A DNA stretch of 7,389 nt. It comes from Bradyrhizobium sp. (GTDB lineage: Bacteria > Pseudomonadota > Alphaproteobacteria > Rhizobiales > Xanthobacteraceae). The stretch covers positions 1 through 7,389 of the forward strand of contig JAQGKJ010000642.1 in the NCBI GenBank assembly GCA_028290165.1, written 5' to 3'. The notes under the pieces are model-generated. The model made no database searches. It had not been told where the DNA came from and saw nothing but the letters and a program-made list of their open reading frames with translations. Both the position numbers and the translations under genes were made by a program. Below, one piece after another: positions 1-6,327 of this stretch (its first letter is position 1; each line of letters begins with the position of its first letter).

Positions 1-186
1 TTCGTTTTCGGCGATGTTGTTGGCAGTGACGTTGATCTGGATATTGATCGCGGGCTGCTGCTGTTGCGGCGCCAGCGAGGCCGGCGCGTTCGGATTTTCG
101 AACGACAGGTCCTTGGTGTACTGAGCCAGCACGTTCAACTGGGGAGGAGGAGCCGCTTCGGAAGGCGCGCCGTTGCCGTTGGTCAT
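1..186 (-). CDS. secB: SecB protein-export chaperone (N-terminal part, cut by window edge)
   Basis: SecB is a cytoplasmic tetrameric chaperone that binds unfolded preproteins and hands them to SecA for Sec translocation. Only the first 62 residues are visible; the family is about 155-165 residues long, so roughly the last 100 are outside the window. The visible part has a short polar Ala/Pro-rich lead, then the recognisable stretch [13 protein letters not shown] (about residues 20-32), a run of four Gln near residue 41, and the start of a beta strand (I-N-I-Q-I-N-V). The ATG at 184-186 is preceded by a good Shine-Dalgarno AGGAGAG at about 192-198 (minus strand). The frame stays open upstream to another ATG at 256-258, which would add 24 basic residues, but the ribosome site and the family N-terminus favour the chosen start. 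It is transcribed divergently from timA. Confidence 0.95.
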   Translation of the reverse strand, partial: MTNGNGAPSEAAPPPQLNVLAQYTKDLSFENPNAPASLAPQQQQPAINIQINVTANNIAENE

Positions 187-500
187 GGAAGTCTCTCCTG
201 GAGCGGTGGGAGCGTTTTTAGGCGAACGGCGAGAAGGTTTGCGTCTGATTTCGCCCATGGTGCCAAAATGCCTTTGTTGGGGCGAGTGGCTATCATAGCC
301 CCGCCTTGTTCCACAAGGAGGACCGTCGCGCGTGGTTAGCCGGGGCGTGGCGGCGAGCGTTGGCTGCCAGCGTCAATACCGCGCAGGATGTCCAAAAAGC
401 ACTCTAAATTGTTGAATGTGCGCGATTTCCGGGCATGTCAGGGGTTTCCCCTCGCAGCCAAAACGCGCTACAATTCGTTGGTGGCAAACCGGCGAGAGCT

Positions 501-563
501 TTGGCCTGGCCAATTTCCGCCAGCATGGCTTTTCATGCCAAAACGCGCCATTGGTTAGGCCAA
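501..563. promoter_or_regulatory. Pair of T-N11-A palindromes, possible operator
   Basis: TTGGCC-T-GGCCAA at 501-513 is a perfect 13-bp palindrome around a central base. A degenerate copy, TTGGTTAGGCCAA, lies at 551-563, exactly 50 bp further on, matching at 10 of 13 positions. Both have the T-N11-A shape typical of LysR-type regulator sites, and the spacing is close to five helical turns. The second copy overlaps the weak TTGGTT -35 candidate for timA. That a protein binds here is inference; no regulator gene is in the window. Confidence 0.3.
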
Positions 564-609
564 GTTTCGTGCCTACATAACGCAGACCCATCCATGATGT
601 AATCTCTGC

Positions 610-627
610 CGTTCCCCGAGGGGAACG
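610..627. promoter_or_regulatory. Perfect inverted repeat upstream of timA (5' leader hairpin or operator)
   Basis: CGTTCCCC-GA-GGGGAACG is a perfect 8-bp inverted repeat around two bases. As RNA it could fold into a 7-bp stem with a CGAG tetraloop. It ends 48 bases before the timA GTG. It contains GGAAC on both strands, the -35 core of EcfG-type general stress promoters, but I find no GTT -10 at 16-17 bases on either side, so that reading is not supported. There is no T-run, so it is not a normal intrinsic terminator. Confidence 0.4.
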
Positions 628-675
628 CTCTACCGCCGGACCTATTGCCGGCGCAGACCAGAAAGCAAAAGCGAC

Positions 676-1380
676 GTGGATATTTATACCATCATCTTCC
701 TGGCGCTGGCGGTCTTCATCTTCCTGCGTCTGCGTAGTGTCCTCGGGCAGCGCACGGGAGGCGAGCGGCCGCCGTTCGATCGCGCCGCGCGCAACGTGGT
801 GCAGGGAGCCCAGGACAACAACGTGGTTCCGATGCCGGGCGCGGTGATCGATCAGGCGCCGCTGGCGCCGACCGCCGATGTCACCCCGCCGTCCGATCGC
901 TGGAAAGATTTGACCGAGCCCGGCACGCCGCTGGCTCAGGGGTTGGATGCCATTGCGGCGCAGGATTCCTCGTTCGATCCGCGGCATTTCCTCTCGGGCG
1001 CGCGCAGCGCCTACGAGATGATCGTGCTGGCGTTCGCCAATGGCGATCGCCGCGCGCTGAAGGACCTGCTGTCGTCCGAGGTCTATGAGAGTTTCGAAGC
1101 CGCGATCAGGGATCGCGAGCAGCACGAGCAAAAGACCGAAACTCGCTTCGTTTCGATCGACAAGGCCGAACTGGTCGGCGCGGAAAACCGCGATCGGGCG
1201 GCGCAGCTCACGGTTCGTTTCGTGTCGCAGATGATCTCGGTCACCCGCGACAAGACCGGCACGATTGTCGACGGCAATCCGGATAAGGTCACCGATATTA
1301 CCGATGTTTGGACATTTGCCCGCGACACTACGTCACGCGATCCGAACTGGAAGCTGGTTGGCACGGGAAGCGCTCACTAA
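676..1380 (+). CDS. timA: TimA, Tim44-like domain membrane-anchored protein
   Basis: This 234-residue protein has one N-terminal membrane helix (about residues 4-18, I-Y-T-I-I-F-L-A-L-A-V-F-I-F-L) followed by R-L-R, suggesting a cytoplasmic C-terminus under the positive-inside rule. A Pro/Ala-rich linker (about 30-95) leads to a Tim44/MRP-L45-like domain (about 96-230) ending in the characteristic D-V-W-T-F-A-R-D...D-P-N-W-K-L-V-G-T. Established knowledge: alphaproteobacterial TimA is the bacterial relative of Tim44, the mitochondrial import-motor anchor, though its job in bacteria is not settled. The start is GTG; the residues that follow (M-D-I-Y-T-I-I-F) match the usual N-terminus as I remember it, and only a weak GAAAG ribosome site lies upstream. 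It heads a probable operon with mltA, whose start lies inside its 3' end. Confidence 0.9.
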   Translation: MDIYTIIFLALAVFIFLRLRSVLGQRTGGERPPFDRAARNVVQGAQDNNVVPMPGAVIDQAPLAPTADVTPPSDRWKDLTEPGTPLAQGLDAIAAQDSSFDPRHFLSGARSAYEMIVLAFANGDRRALKDLLSSEVYESFEAAIRDREQHEQKTETRFVSIDKAELVGAENRDRAAQLTVRFVSQMISVTRDKTGTIVDGNPDKVTDITDVWTFARDTTSRDPNWKLVGTGSAH

Positions 1381-2998
1381 CGCAGCCGGCGTCGGACGAT
1401 ATGCCGCCGCACTTTGTGCGATCGCCGTCGCGCTGGCGACGGCCCCAACGGCCGCGCATGGTGCGCGCAGCTCCCACGTCGCCCGCACCGCTCGCGTTGC
1501 ACATCCTGATCTTCCGCGTCCACGCATCCTTCCGTACCCTCGACTGGAGTGGCCGCTTGAGATCAGCGGCAGCCAGTATCTGCCGGTCGCATGGGCCGAT
1601 ATCGCAGGCTGGAGCGACGACGACCACCTGCAGGCCTACAAGGCGTTTCGCGTAAGCTGCAAGCCGATATCGGCGCAGCGAGAACTACCCGGCGATCCCA
1701 AGGCCCTGGGCAACTCGTTACGCGATCCCTGCCGCGCCGCCAGAGCCAACGACATCTCCGACAGCGCCAAGGCCAAGGCGTTTTTCGAGGAGCATTTTTT
1801 CCCCTTGCGGATCTCGCGGCTCGGCGAAGGTGACGGCTTCGTCACCGGCTATTACGAGCCTGTGCTCGACGGCTCGCGCACCCAGACGGACGTCTACACC
1901 GTGCCGGTCTATCGGCGTCCATCCAACCTGTTCGTCCGCGGCTTCAAGCAGGATGCGGCCTTGCCCAACAAGGGCCAGGTGTTCCGCAAGATCGGCCGCC
2001 GCAAGCTCGTGCCCTATTACGACCGGGCCGAGATCGAAGACGGCGCGATTGCCGGGAGAGGCCTCGAAATCTGCTGGCTGAAGGGTCAGACCGATCTGCT
2101 GTTCGCGCAGATCCAGGGCTCGGCCCGCATTCGCCTCGAGGACGGTTCGACCATGCGCATCAATTACGACGCGCATAATGGTTATCCCTACACGGCAGTC
2201 GGCCGCCTCCTGATCGACCGCGGCATCATCCCGAAAGAGCAGATGTCGATGCAGAAGATCAGGGAATGGATGGATCAAAACCCTGACGGCGCCAACGAGT
2301 TGCGGCGGCAAAACCGCTCCTATGTGTTCTTCCGCGAGGTGCAGCTCTCCGACAAGGATGAAGCGGTGGGGGCGCAGGGCGTGCCACTGACGCCGGGCCG
2401 GTCGATTGCGGTCGACAGGGCGCTGCACGTCTATGGCACGCCGTTCTTTATCGAAGGCCAGCTGCCGATCGAATCGGAACAATCGAAGACACCGTTTCAC
2501 CGGCTGATGATCGCGCAGGATACGGGATCTGCCATCGTGGGCCCGGCGCGCGCCGACCTCTATTTCGGCGCCGGCGCGGACGCAGGGAAGGTGTCCGGCC
2601 GGCTTCGGCACAACATGCGCTTTGTGATCCTGATTCCGAAGAGCCTCGATCCGGTGGTGCGCGGCCGCAAGATGCCGGTGCCGGATGCCAGACCCTCGGA
2701 GAAGATCGCAAAGCTGTTTCCGCAAGTCGACCTCCCAAAGGATCAGCCAAAAGACCAGAAGAATGGTGCGGCGCCGGCGGCGACTTCCGCGGCCCCGAGC
2801 CCAAAGGATAACGGCAAAACGCCCGAGCCCGCGAAGGGCGCTGCGCCCAAATCGGCGCAGCCTTCCACATCCGTCGCACTGGCCCCGGCAACTCAAACGG
2901 TTGCCGCGAAGATACCGCTGCCGGAAGCCCGCCCCAACATCAAACCGAGCCGCGAGGTGCGCCGTCCGCGTTACGCCAAGCGCTACCGGGCCCGATGA
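1358..2998 (+). CDS. mltA: MltA-type membrane-bound lytic murein transglycosylase with 3D domain
   Basis: MltA enzymes cleave the MurNAc-GlcNAc bond of peptidoglycan, leaving a 1,6-anhydro-MurNAc end. From TTG 1358 the product has 546 residues: a signal peptide (R3, R14, then a hydrophobic A/L/V core at about 16-29 and an A-H-G-A cleavage region), an MltA domain (about 70-350, with S-C-K-P at 100, G-Y-Y-E-P at 164-168, Q-I-Q-G-S-A at 251) and a 3D domain with its three aspartates Asp353 (A-V-D-R), Asp388 (A-Q-D-T-G) and Asp400 (R-A-D-L-Y-F-G). By family analogy one of the latter is the catalytic acid. No lipobox Cys is seen, unlike E. coli MltA. A Lys/Pro/Ala-rich tail of about 115 residues follows. 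The start is uncertain: TTG 1358 gives a normal signal peptide and has GGAAG just upstream; ATG 1304 and TTG 1265 are in frame. It overlaps timA by 23 bp and the Smr gene by 4 bp. Confidence 0.9.
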   Translation: MAREALTNAAGVGRYAAALCAIAVALATAPTAAHGARSSHVARTARVAHPDLPRPRILPYPRLEWPLEISGSQYLPVAWADIAGWSDDDHLQAYKAFRVSCKPISAQRELPGDPKALGNSLRDPCRAARANDISDSAKAKAFFEEHFFPLRISRLGEGDGFVTGYYEPVLDGSRTQTDVYTVPVYRRPSNLFVRGFKQDAALPNKGQVFRKIGRRKLVPYYDRAEIEDGAIAGRGLEICWLKGQTDLLFAQIQGSARIRLEDGSTMRINYDAHNGYPYTAVGRLLIDRGIIPKEQMSMQKIREWMDQNPDGANELRRQNRSYVFFREVQLSDKDEAVGAQGVPLTPGRSIAVDRALHVYGTPFFIEGQLPIESEQSKTPFHRLMIAQDTGSAIVGPARADLYFGAGADAGKVSGRLRHNMRFVILIPKSLDPVVRGRKMPVPDARPSEKIAKLFPQVDLPKDQPKDQKNGAAPAATSAAPSPKDNGKTPEPAKGAAPKSAQPSTSVALAPATQTVAAKIPLPEARPNIKPSREVRRPRYAKRYRAR

Positions 2999-3600
2999 AA
3001 CGTCCGCCGCCGACCTCGATCCCGGAATGGTCGGCTTCCCCACGCCGCAAACGCAGCTTGAGCGAGGAAGAGCGCGCGTTGTGGGAAAGCGTCGCCAAAC
3101 AGACAAAACCGCTGCAAAAAAAGACGCGCGCCGCCAAGCCGGAGGCGGTTTTGTCAGATGCAGAAACGGTGACGGCTGCGAAGCCGGCCGCATCGTCGAG
3201 GCCACATCCAACAGCCAAAATTTTGCAAGCGCCGAAGCCGCAGGTGCCTGCAGCGCCGCCGCTGGCGCCGCTCAGCCGCCGCGAGCGCGCGCAGCTTTCA
3301 CGCGGGCGGAAGCAGATCGACGCCCGGCTCGACCTGCACGGCATGACGCAGACCAGTGCCCACCGCGCGCTATTCGGCTTCCTGCAGCGCGCGTACGGTG
3401 ATCGCCTGACGTTTGTCCTGATCATCACCGGAAAGGGCAAAGTGGGAGGCGAGTCCGAACGCGGCGTGCTGCGCCGCCAGGTGCCGCACTGGCTGAGCCT
3501 TCCTGAGTTTCGTCCGCTGGTGGTTGGCTATGAGGAAGCCCATATCGGCCACGGCGGCGAGGGCGCGCTTTACGTGCGGATCAGGCGTTCGAGGATCTAA
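2995..3600 (+). CDS. Smr/MutS2-type domain protein
   Basis: This 201-residue protein has a basic, Pro/Ala/Lys-rich and probably disordered first half (about 1-105) and a Smr domain (about 108-200). The two hallmarks are L-D-L-H-G-M-T at 112-118 and T-G-K-G at 145-148, followed by the conserved H-G-G-E-G-A-L-Y-V near 186-194. Smr domains, named for the MutS2 C-terminus, are nucleic-acid binding and in several proteins act as nucleases, on branched DNA or on mRNA in ribosome rescue. The substrate of this stand-alone type (the 'Smr/MutS family protein' class in rhizobia) is not known to me. Its ATG overlaps the mltA stop as ATGA and has no clear ribosome site, so translational coupling to mltA is likely. 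Its TAA is 3 bp from the stop of the convergent membrane-protein gene. Confidence 0.92.
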   Translation: MKRPPPTSIPEWSASPRRKRSLSEEERALWESVAKQTKPLQKKTRAAKPEAVLSDAETVTAAKPAASSRPHPTAKILQAPKPQVPAAPPLAPLSRRERAQLSRGRKQIDARLDLHGMTQTSAHRALFGFLQRAYGDRLTFVLIITGKGKVGGESERGVLRRQVPHWLSLPEFRPLVVGYEEAHIGHGGEGALYVRIRRSRI

Positions 3601-3603
3601 CTT

Positions 3604-4728
3604 TCAGAACGGTCGCACGATGCCGACGCGCGGGATCAGCGTGATGATCCAGCCGAAGGTCGTGGCCTTTCGATCATCCGTCGAAATCAGCGGCACAACC
3701 TTCGAGCTGGGCAAGGTCTTGACCGCGTGCAGGATCAAAAACATGCAGACCGCCCAGTTCGAAATCCACCGCGAATAATCGAACACGATCGCAAACATGA
3801 TCAGATAGCCCACGCTCACCATGATGATCGCGGCCATGACGATGCGGCGGTGGAATTCGTCCGACAGCGCGCGGATCAGGTCGACAAAATATCGCCAAAG
3901 CGGCGCGTGCAGCCCGATCAGCAATGCAAATACCGGAATGCCCAGGATGTTGGTGGGCATGCGCCCCCAGGTATCGTGGATTTCGCGAGAAAGAGGCTGA
4001 TACCAGATGTAACTGAAGCCCAAGAGATTGGTTCGGCTGGGGTCGGCCATGCGGCTCTGCAGATGGCGGACGAACTCTTCCTCGGGCACCGCCATGTAAC
4101 CCAGAAATTGCGCCGACAAGAACAGCAGGGCGACACACGCGCAGGCGGCGATGCCGGCGATGACATTTTGCCGGCTAAAACCCTGCACGAGATAATAACG
4201 CAGCACCACGATGACGGCGATGGTCGGCAGATACATCAAGAGATGAATGTGGTGGACCAGGATCAGGGCCATCGACGCCAGCGCCGCCAGCAGCACGAAC
4301 GCCAGCGACCGCGCCGGTACCAGCAGCAGGCAAATCGCGAGCGCACAGCCGTAGATGTCGAAATGCCCCAGCGTGTACATGAAATTTTTCAGAAAAAACG
4401 GCGACCCGGCCATGAACACGAACAGCGGCATGTGCGCATCGTCGAAGCCGAAGGTGCGCCGGAACAGTTTTACGAACAGGCCGAGCGTGATCAGCCAGAC
4501 GGCGCCGGCGAGCGCGAACACCAGCCACACCGGCACCTTTGCGAAAAACAGCGATACCACCGCGCCGATCAGCGCACGCTTGGTGAAGCCGAAATGGTAA
4601 TCGACCAGCAGATGGATGTAGGGGACGTAGGGCGGAAGCGTGATCTTGTAGAGAAAAACCCCGATGACAACGGCGGCATTGACGGCAAGCATCAGGCGCC
4701 AGGGGTTTTCCCGTACACGCAGATTCAT
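3604..4728 (-). CDS. Uncharacterised polytopic inner-membrane protein
   Basis: I do not recognise a named family. The 374 residues are strongly hydrophobic, with about nine or ten predicted membrane helices by eye (about 11-29, 66-87, 101-118, 124-137, 141-158, 163-177, 187-210, 259-275, 296-317, 322-337). Polar motifs sit at helix edges: D43-Y44 then G47-F48-x-K50-R51; G121-H122-F123-D124; H159-H160 and H162; and F316-D317-Y318-S319-R320-W321. An acidic/His loop with E216-E218 lies near 215-255. A similar set (D-Y...G-F-x-R-R, G-R-F-D, D-x-x-R-W) recurs, as I recall, in bacterial hypothetical membrane proteins, possibly GT-C-fold-like transferases; that is inference. The ATG at 4726-4728 has no strong ribosome site. 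The gene is separated from hslU by a 290-bp region with a repeat, so it is probably transcribed on its own. Confidence 0.85.
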   Translation of the reverse strand: MNLRVRENPWRLMLAVNAAVVIGVFLYKITLPPYVPYIHLLVDYHFGFTKRALIGAVVSLFFAKVPVWLVFALAGAVWLITLGLFVKLFRRTFGFDDAHMPLFVFMAGSPFFLKNFMYTLGHFDIYGCALAICLLLVPARSLAFVLLAALASMALILVHHIHLLMYLPTIAVIVVLRYYLVQGFSRQNVIAGIAACACVALLFLSAQFLGYMAVPEEEFVRHLQSRMADPSRTNLLGFSYIWYQPLSREIHDTWGRMPTNILGIPVFALLIGLHAPLWRYFVDLIRALSDEFHRRIVMAAIIMVSVGYLIMFAIVFDYSRWISNWAVCMFLILHAVKTLPSSKVVPLISTDDRKATTFGWIITLIPRVGIVRPF

Positions 4729-4750
4729 TCGGCACCCGAGAAGGCGGCTA

Positions 4751-4769
4751 GATAAGGTGCGAACTTATC
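4751..4769. promoter_or_regulatory. Inverted repeat upstream of the membrane-protein gene
   Basis: GATAAG-GTGCGAA-CTTATC is a 6-bp inverted repeat with a 7-bp spacer, 22 bases upstream of the start codon at 4728. It could be an operator or a leader hairpin. A neighbouring AGCGCG-CAA-CGCGCT inverted repeat (4785-4799) and an AT-rich TTGAGT-N7-ACTCAA repeat (4818-4836) lie further upstream. I could not assign a convincing -35/-10 pair. Confidence 0.3.
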
Positions 4770-4859
4770 ACACGACAGATGTGCAGCGCGCAACGCGCTT
4801 CGGCTAGCTTGATTTACTTGAGTTTGAAATACTCAAAAGTCGCAGCAACGGGACTTGGC

Positions 4860-4962
4860 CCCTCTCCCATCGGGAGAGGGTTGGGGTGAGGGGTTGCGGT
4901 CCCTCGATAGACCCCATCCCCTCACCCGGCGCTACGCGCCGACCTCTCCCTTTGGGAGAGGT
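4860..4962. repeat. Compound palindromic intergenic repeat element (REP/MITE-like)
   Basis: About 103 bp are made of nested inverted repeats: a 9-bp stem CCCTCTCCC/GGGAGAGGG with a 3-base loop (4860-4880); a long-range 10-bp pairing GGGTGAGGGG (4884-4893) with CCCCTCACCC (4918-4927), enclosing a small GGTC/GACC hairpin (4898-4913); a GGCGC-TAC-GCGCC hairpin (4928-4940); and a second 9-bp stem ACCTCTCCC/GGGAGAGGT with a 3-base loop (4942-4962). The terminal hairpins are near copies of one another. Sequences of this CCTCTCCC...TGAGGGG kind are familiar as dispersed intergenic elements in Bradyrhizobium and other proteobacteria. It lies downstream of hslU and may help end or stabilise that transcript (inference). 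No transposase is present. Confidence 0.85.
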
Positions 4963-4992
4963 GTACCGAGCACACGGCACCCTCGCATTCAA

Positions 4993-5004
4993 GATTCATG
5001 AATC
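4993..5004. other. 12-bp perfect palindrome just after hslU
   Basis: GATTCATGAATC is a perfect palindrome, 14 bases beyond the hslU stop codon in the direction of transcription and 30 bases before the repeat element. It has no loop and no T-run, so it is not a classic terminator. It may be chance. Confidence 0.3.
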
Positions 5005-5018
5005 CGAAGCCGACCCGT

Positions 5019-6320
5019 TCACAGAATAAACCGGCTCAGATCGGCGTTCTTGGCGAGATCGCCGACATGCTTCTGCACGTACTCAGCGTCGATCTGGATG
5101 GTCTCGCCATTGCGGTCGGGGGCGGCGAAGGAAATCTCATCCAGCACGCGCTCCATCACGGTCTGTAGCCGCCGCGCGCCGATATTTTCCACCGTGGAGT
5201 TGACGGCGACCGCCACGTCGGCAAGCGCGTCAATGGCGCTGTCGGTAATATCGAGCGTCACGCCTTCGGTCTGCATCAGCGCGACATATTGCTTGATCAG
5301 CGACGCTTCGGGCTCGGTCAAAATACGGCGCATGTCGTCGCGCGTCAGCGCGGCGAGTTCGACCCGGATCGGCAGGCGGCCCTGCAATTCCGGCAACAGA
5401 TCCGACGGTTTGGCGATATGAAACGCGCCGGACGCGATGAACAGGATATGGTCGGTTTTGACCGCGCCGTGCTTGGTCGAGACCGTGGTGCCCTCGATCA
5501 GCGGCAACAGGTCGCGCTGCACGCCTTCGCGCGAGACGTCGCCGCCGGTGCGGCCATCGCGCACGCAGATCTTGTCGATCTCGTCGAGGAACACGATGCC
5601 GTTGTTCTCGACCGCGTTGATCGATTCCTGCACCAGCTGATCGTTGTCCAATAGCTTGTCGGATTCCTCGTTGACCAGAAGCTCGTGGGAATCCTCCACC
5701 GTCAGGCGGCGGGTCTTGGTCCGGCCACCCATCTTGCCAAAAATGTCACCGATCGAGATCGCGCCCATCTGCGCACCCGGCATGCCCGGTATTTCGAACA
5801 TCGGCATGCCGCCGGAGGATTGCGTCTCGATCTCGATTTCCTTGTCGTTGAGTTCGCCGGCGCGCAGTTTCCTGCGAAACGAATCGCGGGTGGTTGCGCT
5901 GGAATTGGCGCCTACCAACGCATCGAGCACGCGGTCTTCAGCGGCGAGCTGCGCGCGGGCCTGCACGTCCTTGCGCTTGCGCTCCCGTGTCTGCGCGATC
6001 GCGACCTCGACCAGGTCGCGGATGATCTGCTCGACGTCGCGGCCGACATAGCCGACCTCGGTGAATTTTGTGGCTTCGACCTTGATGAATGGCGCGCCGG
6101 CGAGTTTGGCTAGCCGCCTTGCGATCTCGGTCTTGCCGACGCCGGTCGGCCCGATCATCAGGATGTTCTTCGGCAGCACTTCCTCGCGCAAGGAGCCGGT
6201 GAGCTGCAGCCGCCGCCAGCGGTTGCGCAGGGCGATGGAGACCGCGCGCTTGGCGTCGGTCTGGCCGACGATGAAGCGGTCGAGTTCGGAAACGATTTCG
6301 CGGGGGGAGAAGTCGGTCAT
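5019..6320 (-). CDS. hslU: HslU (ClpY), ATPase subunit of the HslUV protease
   Basis: HslU is the AAA+ hexameric unfoldase that feeds proteins into the HslV peptidase in the cytoplasm. The 433 residues are near the usual family length and complete. Visible landmarks: the N-terminal [10 protein letters not shown]; Walker A G-P-T-G-V-G-K-T (57-64); the substrate-gripping pore loop G-Y-V-G (90-93); the I domain (about 105-240), with a Gly/Met/Pro-rich stretch at 170-200; Walker B I-V-F-L-D-E-I-D (242-249); [12 protein letters not shown] (311-322), carrying the arginine finger; the sensor-2 region G-A-R-R-L (381-385); and the C-terminal L-S-R-F-I-L, the tail that docks into HslV. The ATG at 6318-6320 gives the standard N-terminus, with only a short AGGG upstream. 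It follows the GNAT gene by 71 bp, where a heat-shock-type promoter candidate lies. Confidence 0.98.
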   Translation of the reverse strand: MTDFSPREIVSELDRFIVGQTDAKRAVSIALRNRWRRLQLTGSLREEVLPKNILMIGPTGVGKTEIARRLAKLAGAPFIKVEATKFTEVGYVGRDVEQIIRDLVEVAIAQTRERKRKDVQARAQLAAEDRVLDALVGANSSATTRDSFRRKLRAGELNDKEIEIETQSSGGMPMFEIPGMPGAQMGAISIGDIFGKMGGRTKTRRLTVEDSHELLVNEESDKLLDNDQLVQESINAVENNGIVFLDEIDKICVRDGRTGGDVSREGVQRDLLPLIEGTTVSTKHGAVKTDHILFIASGAFHIAKPSDLLPELQGRLPIRVELAALTRDDMRRILTEPEASLIKQYVALMQTEGVTLDITDSAIDALADVAVAVNSTVENIGARRLQTVMERVLDEISFAAPDRNGETIQIDAEYVQKHVGDLAKNADLSRFIL

Positions 6321-6327
6321 AGGCCCT

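Larger units (their letters stand above)
187..675. promoter_or_regulatory. Divergent intergenic region between secB and timA
   Basis: No convincing gene was found in these 489 bases; the open frames crossing it are Arg-rich and antisense to real genes. It should hold the promoters of secB (minus) and timA (plus). Candidate parts seen directly: a minus-strand TATGAT -10-like hexamer at 292-297, next to an inverted repeat CCTTGT-TCC-ACAAGG (304-318); GGGG-TTT-CCCC (441-451); a plus-strand TACAAT at 470-475 with no good -35; a 12-bp direct repeat GCCAAAACGCGC at 457-468 and 537-548; a small inverted repeat GCATG-N6-CATGC (523-538); and a plus-strand TTGGTT-N17-TACATA pair (551-579) as a weak timA promoter candidate. 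The stronger palindromes are listed separately. All promoter calls are by eye. Confidence 0.5.

Noticed and set aside
187..258. A 24-residue in-frame upstream extension of secB beginning at ATG 256-258
   Set aside because: The downstream ATG has a strong AGGAGAG site and gives the usual SecB N-terminus. The extension is basic and looks like untranslated leader.
611..640. EcfG-type (GGAAC-N16/17-GTT) promoter at the inverted repeat before timA
   Set aside because: GGAAC is present on both strands only because of the palindrome, and no GTT is found at the required spacing on either strand.
373..1131. A 252-residue open frame on the minus strand across the intergenic region and timA
   Set aside because: More than half of it is antisense to timA, the rest has no recognisable domain, and no ribosome site supports it.
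1718..3211. A 497-residue open frame on the minus strand opposite mltA
   Set aside because: It is antisense to a gene with clear MltA and 3D-domain motifs, is rich in Arg and His with no recognisable domain, and is explained by the low stop-codon frequency of high-GC sequence.
3727..4755. A 342-residue open frame on the plus strand opposite the membrane-protein gene
   Set aside because: Its Gln/His/Asp/Arg-rich composition is what results from reading hydrophobic codons on the complementary strand. The minus-strand frame gives a coherent membrane protein.
4743..4774. Second RpoH-like promoter upstream of the membrane-protein gene (CTTATCT on the minus strand)
   Set aside because: The -10-like heptamer matches, but the bases 17-18 positions upstream are CTGT/TGTC rather than CTTG, and the heptamer is part of the GATAAG/CTTATC inverted repeat.
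4860..4962. CRISPR array
   Set aside because: The two similar hairpins are arms of one compound palindrome; there are no regularly spaced direct repeats with unique spacers.
4804..4992. A 62-residue open frame on the minus strand containing P-L-T-P-T-L-S-R-W-E-R-G
   Set aside because: It is simply the translation of the palindromic repeat element, a well-known source of false small genes.
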